64,000 bases of DNA from Salticus scenicus (Eukaryota > Arthropoda > Arachnida > Araneae > Salticidae), in NCBI GenBank assembly GCA_963930645.1, contig OZ005648.1, positions 201,066,480 through 201,130,479 of the forward strand. Reading direction: 5' to 3'. The position numbers were made by a program, and so were the translations under genes. Under the pieces are notes generated by a model. It saw only the letters and a list, made by a program, of their open reading frames with translations. It had not been told where the DNA came from and did not search any database. Positions 56,445 to 64,000 of this stretch are shown in pieces (positions within the stretch are counted from its first letter, which is position 1; the number at the start of each line of letters is the position of its first letter).

Positions 56445-57135
56445 TGTCAATGTCAGATTTTCATGTTTTAAATAATGAAATAATGTCGTGTCTGTATAAT
56501 TTTCTTTTTTCTTTTTTTTTTTTTCCCCTGAAGGAACCTGCATACATGTTGTTTGAAATTTCTATACGGCAGCATGCTACCTGTAATTGTTCCTGAATTT
56601 CTTCTTGAATTAATCTACCCTACGGCTGTTAAACAGTTTCTTGCTGTTGTTCTCTTTGCAATTTTCTTTATGCTGCGGTTCTTTTTCGCCGCAGAAGCCT
56701 TTACAAAAGAAAAATGCATTTTTGTAAGCATTAAGTTTTTTTTTATTTATGTATACATACTAAACATAGGAATAAACAGAAGTTATTTATTTATATGACC
56801 ATTGAGTTAAACTTTAAAACTGAGAAAAAATTTCAATGAAATAAATAGAAAGCTGGAAAATGAATCTCTACGTGTACTACCTCAGTAAAGTCCTAATTAT
56901 AACTGTTTGGAATAATTATGGGAACTTACACGAATAAAACCACAAATAAACAATTAAATTAATTGTTTTAAAAATGTTTGCACGTTCATTTTTTCTCTTT
57001 TTTGACATAAATATATATATTTACTTACATGTAAGTAATAAAATTGAAAAAAACTTTTTGTTTTTTAATTTTTCCCATGTAAAAAATAAATATATTTTCT
57101 TTTGTGTCTGGAATAAAATAAATGTGCAATTTATA

Positions 57136-57175
<40 letters not shown>

Positions 57176-57750
57176 ATCAATTTGTTCTTTTCTTTTTAAT
57201 AATTTTAAAGTTAAAGTGTGATTTTTATTTAATATCTTTTGAACCAATTGTCCTATTGAATTAAAAAATACGACGTTAGCTAGATTTTTTTTCCGATTAA
57301 TTAGTGTATCAATTTTCGTAGCGATCGGTTGAACAGTGTAACTTTATATAGTGAACTGAAAATCTGGACAGATATAATGACAAACTTTTTCAGCTATATA
57401 TATATAGATATATCAGCATATATGGTTACGCTCATCATTGTCAGACTGACTCTGTCACACTTAAAAAGGCTAAGATATTTCCTGAAACTCTGTCTGTGTG
57501 TGAGCGCAAGTTGCCACCTAATTTTCATACTTTAGTTAGTTTTAAAAAATCTAATTGTCCGATCGATAAGCTGTTTAATCCGACGGATTCAGAAAAATCA
57601 ACCCTTTCATTTGGTACCATATTTGTAACGAATTTTTTATTAGATTTTTTTAAATTAATTAAAATTTGAAAACAGACATAGCTTTAAAATAGACATTTAA
57701 ATTTTTAATTGTTGCCATTTTTTTCAGCAATAAAATATGCTTTCACATGG
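56445..57750. other. AT-rich non-coding stretch
   Basis: (TTA)n at 57138-57175 and several homopolymers. Frames of 68-96 codons here are composition-driven. Confidence 0.45.
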
Positions 57751-57752
57751 AA

Positions 57753-57773
57753 AATAATAATAATAATAATAAT

Positions 57774-57826
<53 letters not shown>
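57753..57826. repeat. (AAT)n(AT)n compound microsatellite
   Basis: About nine AAT units run into about 24 AT units. Confidence 0.95.
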
Positions 57827-57829
<3 letters not shown>

Positions 57830-57831
<2 letters not shown>

Positions 57832-58057
57832 TAATTAGAAATTGCCAAACAAGCGCACACTAAAAATAACAGAAAATGCAAAATTTTGCATACGGGAAGA
57901 TGAATAAAAATCATACCAAAAGATTCGAGCAATAGCTTTGTAATAATTCAGAATGAAAATATATTGAAAACCCTTTCAAACATTGCATTATATGAAATCA
58001 AGTATCACATGAAGAACTATAAAAAATAAATGAAAAGAAAAAATAAGCAACCCGCTA

Positions 58058-58096
<39 letters not shown>

Positions 58097-58370
58097 ACTG
58101 ACTATTCTTCGTTCTCATTCTTTACTTTTACTATCAAAAGGATTATATATATATATGTATATAATATTAAATTTGCTCATGCATATGAAAAAATGGCGTC
58201 TATAAAAAAAAATAATAATAATAATTTTAAATTTTAAAGGTAACGAAGAGAAAAATAAAGTGCGAAAATTTTGCACGGGCTTGCTAGCAAATGAAGCATT
58301 TGAAGTGAGAAATAAATAAAATGAAATGATCATTTTTCAACATTCGCCTTAGTCGCCCTACAACTAACTA

Positions 58371-58405
<35 letters not shown>
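57830..58405. repeat. Dispersed-repeat remnant between TA microsatellites
   Basis: TA runs lie at 58060-58092 and 58373-58403. The segment 58217-58285 (AATTTTAAAGGTAACGAAGA ... TGCGAAAATTTTGCACGGGC then TTGCTAG) is related to 5655-5727. Family unknown; the CTAG end is only suggestive of a Helitron terminus. Confidence 0.4.
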
Positions 58406-58407
<2 letters not shown>

Positions 58408-61274
58408 AATTTGCATAAATTTCATAATCACTAAAAACGTAGCATTAATTTAAAAAATCCAGAACAAATAAATAAATAAATAGAATACATTAATTTCATG
58501 CCTTAAAAAGATTCAAACGATTAACGATTTATCGTGTTTTAAAAACTGTACGATCATTCAAAATATTTGCATAATATAATTTCGAAAGAAATCTAATAAT
58601 GCACAGTTAATTAAAAATGCAGCAAAGAGAAATATTTTGAGTTGGATACTTCAATTTTATTTTAAAATTGTCTACGCAATAAGATAAATTGTTTGAGAAA
58701 ATGAATTTTAAAATAATCTTTTATTTATGAATATTTGAACAAATCTGAGAGACAAAATGCTAAGATGTTAAACAATTTAAAACAATATTCCGTTATTTTT
58801 TATTCATGTTATTCATAAAGAAACTGTTTACCAAATTAATAAATAAATTCATTAATAAATAGAAAATAAAATAGTTTGAAGAAATATTAATTATTTTCGG
58901 TTCACAATATATAAAATTTTCGTGAACAACGAATATTATTTTTATTTTCTCTCTCTCTCTCTCTTTCTTGTGTGTGTGTGTGTACTATTTTTAATTTTTT
59001 GGGATTGTAAGAGCATTTTTTTTTTTTTTTTTTTTTTGCATGACTGTACCACGAACGTTTTTAATTGAAGCATTCTTATTGTCAAAAAAAGTATTTCTCG
59101 GAAAGCTTAAAATTTGATAGTAGTGGGCACACAAACACCCAGCAGTGAACAATGTGTAAGCAGTGGTAAATATTTGAATAGAAAACAAAAGGGGGAAACG
59201 AAACGATTGGAGATATATATTTAATTAACAATATATATATATATATATAAATGATAGATATTTTAACCTTAATTATTTAGCACTTAATAGATACATGTCA
59301 AAACCAACACAGCAAAAATAAAACTGATTGTAACACATTGCTGAAACTAGTACAAAAATGTTGCGATACATGTTAAGATCCAATAAGAGACAAAAATAAT
59401 ATAAATTACTTACGCCCACTTGAGTAAAAAAGGACCATTAAACATAATGACGGTGAAAATAAATAAAGGACCACAGAAGTAATAATTGTAATAAAAAATG
59501 GATTAATAATTGGAAAAAAATGCTTAAAAATAGAAGTATTGTCTCATCAGGAAGCATGTACTTCATAAAGCTGTGAAAGCTGCAACGATTTCGTAAAACA
59601 ATATAGCTAACAATAGCAAATATATATCGTTCATGGCTCGATCGAGCAGCAAAACCATTTTGAATGAGAAATGAAATAAAATATTACATCAAATCATCAA
59701 GGAAACCAGAAAAAAAAAAAAAAAAAAGAAATAATCAAAGTAACCACATGTAAAACTTTACGACAACATGGAGAATTGGAAGTTGCCATCATATTAATTA
59801 AATTTAAATTAAATGCTATGAAAACATCGATTAATCGATAAATAATTAACATCTGAGCATTTTCATTAACGATAAAATTCACTGTGTAATTATTTAATAA
59901 GTTAGTTAAAATTGAATTTTTTCATAAATCAATGAACTTTAAATCTTTTATGGAAAGGAAATAATGAAGCAAAAATTAATACAGCAGTAAGCCAGCGCCT
60001 CTTAGTTCGAAAACTTAATCACACTTATGCATGGTAATCTGATAAATAACTAGAATAACTAGTCCCTGTTTGAAATATTTGTAGGCTATAGCTGGACTCT
60101 TGCGCACTTCACCAGTTTTCATATTTTTACACTGAGCTTGAAAATGTTTTTTCCTCACTTTTTGTTTTCTATCCTTTTATTAGATTTGTTCTTGTTTGGG
60201 TTTCTTTTGTTTCTTTTTCTTTTTTCCTTCCTCTTTCCTAATTTTTGTTCATTTTTTGCTTCCCTTTTTACTTTTGTTATTTTTTATTTTAATTTCTGCT
60301 CTTACTTTTTCTTTTTTTCTGTGACTATTTTCTTGGAAATGATAACTTTCGGAACGATATCGTTTGACGTTTGTTTTTTGTAACTTTTATGAGATTCTGT
60401 CCACATTAGAATTTTATTAAACCCATTAATAGATCATAGGACAGGGTTGTCTAATAATTCGCTTTAATACTGTGAATAATACGAAAGTTAACTATCTACT
60501 AGCGAATCTTGAGAGGCATTTTTGAGGCACTAGGTACAGCCCTGAATCCTTTCAATTTGATTGGTTTGTTTCAGCAAATTATCAAACTACTTTAGTATGA
60601 AGATATCTAAATAGCCAAATGAATGAATAAAATTTCTTTTTAATTATCCTCTTTTTGGTGGATCAAAGCTGTGATAACATGTTTTCGAATCTCTGTCAGG
60701 GTGACTGTTTTTATTTTTTATTTTTTATTATAACCCACTGCTGAGCTCAAGTACGATAACAAGCTAACTCAGCCTTAATTTCAGCCAGAATGTCAATCTC
60801 GTGGTGGAGCTGTCTTTCCGCCGTTTTCTTCTATAAATAAGAATTGGAATCTTGTATAAATTGCAGTTGTCATTCCGAAAAAATACCAATCTCCAGACAA
60901 AATTTGAGAAGACTTCCTTTTAGTGTATCGATATATTAAATCTGATTTTGAACGAAATGGATTCTCATTGCGTTCTGCATTTCGAATTTAGAAGAATACG
61001 CCCTGGTCCTATGGACGGCATTTTAAAGTTTCTGTAGATAGACCATTAGCGGAAAAGGCTGCCCATAACTCTATTTATCAGTATCACATCATAACATATA
61101 TATAAGTATCATAATTAGTAGTGGACACCCATAAAAATGAAATATGCTGTTAAACATTTAAATATCTAACGTAATAAATTAATTTTGAATGCTTTTTTTA
61201 GTCATATTTAAGCAAAAGGTACAAAAAATCAGCTGCAAATAAGTACATGCAAAGCAAGCAAATTTAAGCTTATC
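58406..61274. other. AT-rich non-coding stretch
   Basis: CT and GT runs near 58946-58983, T23 near 59015, and a strongly pyrimidine-biased segment at 60145-60325. No gene supported; the 81-codon frame at 60138-60383 is Phe/Leu-rich only because the strand is T-rich. Confidence 0.45.
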
Positions 61275-61278
61275 TTAA

Positions 61279-61785
61279 CCCTCTGTACCATACTGTAGAC
61301 TGTAGGCAACATACCGTTCGATCGTGGTTCAAATTCAAAGAATCGGTTCTACAACGTAATCACGCACTGTAGCCTGTCGTATACACTCACAGTTAGAGAA
61401 TCTAGTATCTAGAAACACAACTGGATGGCGCCGTATGTCGTAAGTTGAAGTTCATTACTCGACAGTGGGTAACTAACGACAAGTGCGGACCGGCTCTGAT
61501 TCAAAAAATAATAAAAAATAGTTTTTCGTGTGTTTTGTGTTTTATATTGAAACAGTGAAGAGGTAAGTGTTTCAAATTCATTGTATAATATTGATTTTGA
61601 CCCAATTTCACGGATTTTATAGGATTTTATGCTAAAAAGTGTTTGTTGCCTGTAGGTGTTTTTGTTTGTTTTTTCGAAATTTATGAGAAATAAAAAAAAA
61701 AACTGAAACACGTGTATTTTATTTTTTTCCAATTATTACGAAACAAATAAACACAAAAATATTAAAGGTCATGAGTTACAGAGGG
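61279..61785. repeat. piggyBac-like MITE, 507 bp, TTAA target duplication
   Basis: The ends CCCTCTGTACC and GTTACAGAGGG are inverted repeats with one mismatch, flanked by TTAA at 61275-61278 and 61786-61789. It differs in length and ends from the MITE at 14836, so it is a second family. It contains a chance AG|GTAAGT donor-like site at 61561-61568. The 107-codon minus frame inside has no known motif. Confidence 0.8.
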
Positions 61786-61848
61786 TTAATCAAAACTACA
61801 AGAAATAGCAATAAGATGTAAAACTAGTTGGCATAGGTGGACTCTGCT

Positions 61849-63135
61849 CAGTTCCCCATCATATTTATGTTCTCATAAATTTCTAGTGCGAGACATATTA
61901 TAATCATGTTAAAAGAAATGAATTTGACCAAAGCTTGATACAGTGACAGAAGGAAATCCCCGCCTAATAGGCTATCCACCGTTCACTTCGATATATTTAT
62001 TTTATTCTAATCTATTAATTTATTTTATCAGGGTCGATTCCGTTGTTTAGTTTTCATGCTACTATTTCCAATGCAATAATCTTCAAAATTCATATTTATA
62101 TGAAAAAATTTACAATTTCGCTATGTTGATAAAATCGTAAATTACGATTAATTTACGAAATTTTCCTATTAGAAAATTTGTATTCAATCATGTTCAAACA
62201 AATATCATAAATGTAATTTTGAAGTTATCTAATGTATTTAGGATCCTCAAAATGGAAGTTTATGCTCAATTTTGCCTTTTTCTGACATGTTAAGTAAATC
62301 GTAATTTCCAAATAACTTATGAAATTTTTAAATTGGAAAAATCATAGTCTATGATATTCATGCCAGTATCCTAAATAATATTTCGAAAGTGGTTTGACAT
62401 CTTTACGATGAAAATATCCCTCAAGATTGGCGTTTATGTGAAATTTTGCTCTATTCTGCCATGTTAAGAAATTCGTAAATTTCCAATAACTTACGAAATT
62501 TTTATATTGGAAAATTCATAGTCATTAATATTCATGCCAGTGTCCTAAATAATATTTCAAAAGTAGTCTGACATCTTTACGATGAAAATATCGCTCAAAT
62601 TTGACGTTTATGTGAAATTTTGCCCTATGCTGCCATGTTAAGAAATTCGTAAATTTCCAATAACTTGCGAAATTTTCAAAGTAGCATATTTATAGTTACT
62701 GATGTTCATTCCGGTATCAAAACTGATATTTTAAAACTAGTCCGACATTTTTACAGTAAAAAGTTTCCATTTAATGCACGTTTAAGTGAAATTTTGTCCT
62801 ATTCTTCCATGTTAAGAAAATCGTAAATTTCTAATAACTTACGAAGTTTTTTAGTTCGAATGTTGCAAATAAACAGGGTTCTTGCTAGTATTGAAAGTAA
62901 TATTTTAAAACTAATCTGACCTCTCTGCGATCATTTGTTCGGGAGATATCGTGTAAACAGACTAACAAACTAACGGACTGACACACTAACAGACACCCTA
63001 CAGACAGACACCATACCAATTTTGTCATTTTCGGATTCCTCACACCTGAAAACGTATAAAAAAGTGAAAAAACCTAGGTCGAAATTGTTCACGATTACCT
63101 AAGTTCCCCATACCTATAGTATGATGGGGAACTAA
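61849..63135 (+). repeat. R1-related repeat, subfamily 3, with terminal AGTTCCCCAT inverted repeats
   Basis: The left edge is AGTTCCCCATCATA. The right edge forms a hairpin AGTTCCCCATACC...TATGATGGGGAACT, so the final arm is also inverted relative to the left edge. The block before it (CAGACAGACACCATACCAAT, 'TTTTCGGATTCCTCACACCT', 'GAAAACGTATAAAAAAGTG') corresponds to the subterminal block of R1. The interior is mainly the 174-bp tandem array. Confidence 0.65.
62090..62960. repeat. Tandem array, ~174-bp unit, about 5 copies
   Basis: The landmark TTAAGAAATTCGTAAATTTC then CAATAACTTACGAAATTTT recurs near 62125, 62291, 62464, 62638 and 62812 (spacing 166-174). Units also share 'CTGACATCTTTACGATGAAA' and 'GTTTATGTGAAATTTTGCCC' blocks. 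All frames are interrupted. Confidence 0.85.
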
Positions 63136-63139
63136 AAAA

Positions 63140-64000
63140 TTCACAGTGTTTCAGTTAAATTTATCTAATTCTAAAACTGACGGATTTAAATCTATATAAA
63201 TAGTAGAGGACTATGACACCAGCTTAGAACGTGAGGCGAATTTATGCGTGACTTAGAAAATTTATTTTTAAGTGTCCAATATTGGTCAATGTCTATCACT
63301 GGTGCACTTACATTTTTATATCGCATTTGCAAAATTATTGAAACAAATAAAGATTATGATGAATCAAAATTATTGTGTTTTATATTAAAGATTATGATGA
63401 GTCAAAATTTTAATGTTTTAGGATAAAGATTGGAAACCAATACTGTTTTCTTAAGAAAAAAAAAAGTAGATATTACAGCAATAACATACAGTACTAGCAT
63501 GGCATTAGACAAGATCCAAAAGATTTCTTTAGCGTATAAATAGATTGTGGCCCTGTTCTTGTCTGCGGAAAAGTTTCTCGAACTGGAAATATTTGATTTG
63601 CACTCATCTGACAAATCTCTTTTCCAGACTATTGAAAATTTTATATAAAAATCTATAAGCTTTAGGCTCTCTTCTCCACAAAACAGAATTTCAAGAAACA
63701 TAATGTTTGATGCCTTTTTTTTTTTTTTTTTTCAAAAAGTTTTTTGGAAACGAAAATGTTAAAATTTATATTAGCAAATGCAAAATTAGATCTAGATTTT
63801 GCATACAACTTTTTTTTGTATCTTGACTCAAAAGTGTACATTACAAATAATACAATTAAATAATAGAATATTTTCTTCCGTAAATGAAACTGAAATCAGA
63901 ATTCGTAATCACTACTATAAGATTAGCGCAATTTTATTAAAAAGTTTCTTTTTTTTTTTTTTTTTTTCGTCACCGAAAAAATAAAAATACAATTTTAGAA
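63140..64000. other. Non-coding stretch to the window end
   Basis: A near-duplicate of AAAGATTATGATGA[A/G]TCAAAATT occurs at 63348 and 63386 (38-bp spacing). T runs lie near 63715 and 63950. The 60- and 99-codon frames show no recognisable motif. Confidence 0.4.

Noticed and set aside
60138..60383. Phe/Leu-rich 81-codon frame that looks like a membrane protein
   Set aside because: The strand is a long T-rich pyrimidine stretch; hydrophobicity follows from composition, and there is no start context, conservation or splice evidence.
61400..61568. Possible 5' exon ending at a perfect AG|GTAAGT donor
   Set aside because: It lies wholly within a TTAA-flanked piggyBac-like MITE, and no matching acceptor or coding exon was seen.

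Overview
This window is eukaryotic, AT-rich and dominated by transposable elements. There is no operon-like gene packing. It contains a single convincing host coding exon, spliced and on the + strand at 3138-3260, which looks like an alpha-arrestin (ARRDC-type) N-terminal-domain segment. Everything else that codes is mobile: one nearly complete Ty3/gypsy-type LTR retrotransposon, two copies of a Penelope-like element (PLE), Helitrons, and many MITEs and other non-autonomous repeats. The host is most likely an arthropod, perhaps an arachnid, judging by AT content, intron style and element mix. That is an inference, not something a single gene here proves.

Layout. 1-9.2 kb: the arrestin exon, a tRNA-derived SINE, a hAT-like MITE and a cluster of related Tc1/mariner-type MITEs, some nested. 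11.7-12.9 kb: a composite foldback with an inverted pair of tRNA-like sequences. 13-30 kb: copies of a ~1.2 kb repeat family ('R1' here) with a hairpin at one end, plus piggyBac-like and mariner-like MITEs, a ~150-bp tandem array and a minus-strand Helitron. 31.8-44.9 kb: a ~145-330 bp tandem-repeat element bounded by inverted repeats. It is interrupted by a poly(A)-tailed insertion and by the 10.28-kb LTR retrotransposon (34417-44695, TG...CA LTRs, 5-bp target duplication GTAGA). 46.1-52.4 kb: two PLE copies head to head; the minus-strand copy is split by a 1.8-kb Helitron composite inserted exactly between A and T. 54.5-56.4 kb: a full-length R1 and a small inverted-repeat-bounded unit holding a C-rich minisatellite and a Helitron-replicase-like fragment. 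57-64 kb: microsatellites, a piggyBac-like MITE and a 174-bp tandem array inside an R1-like element.

How the parts work together. The LTR element shows gag, a canonical TTTAAAC slippery site just before the gag stop with a possible pseudoknot downstream, then protease, reverse transcriptase, RNase H and integrase. This copy is dead: several frameshifts, one nonsense codon and an altered RT active-site box. Its 5' leader holds three tandem hairpins whose stems carry paired substitutions. The PLE encodes RT plus a GIY-YIG endonuclease and carries a hammerhead-ribozyme-like motif in its 3' region, core intact in one copy and mutated in the other. All folding, homology and copy comparisons were made by eye from the sequence; no searches were run.
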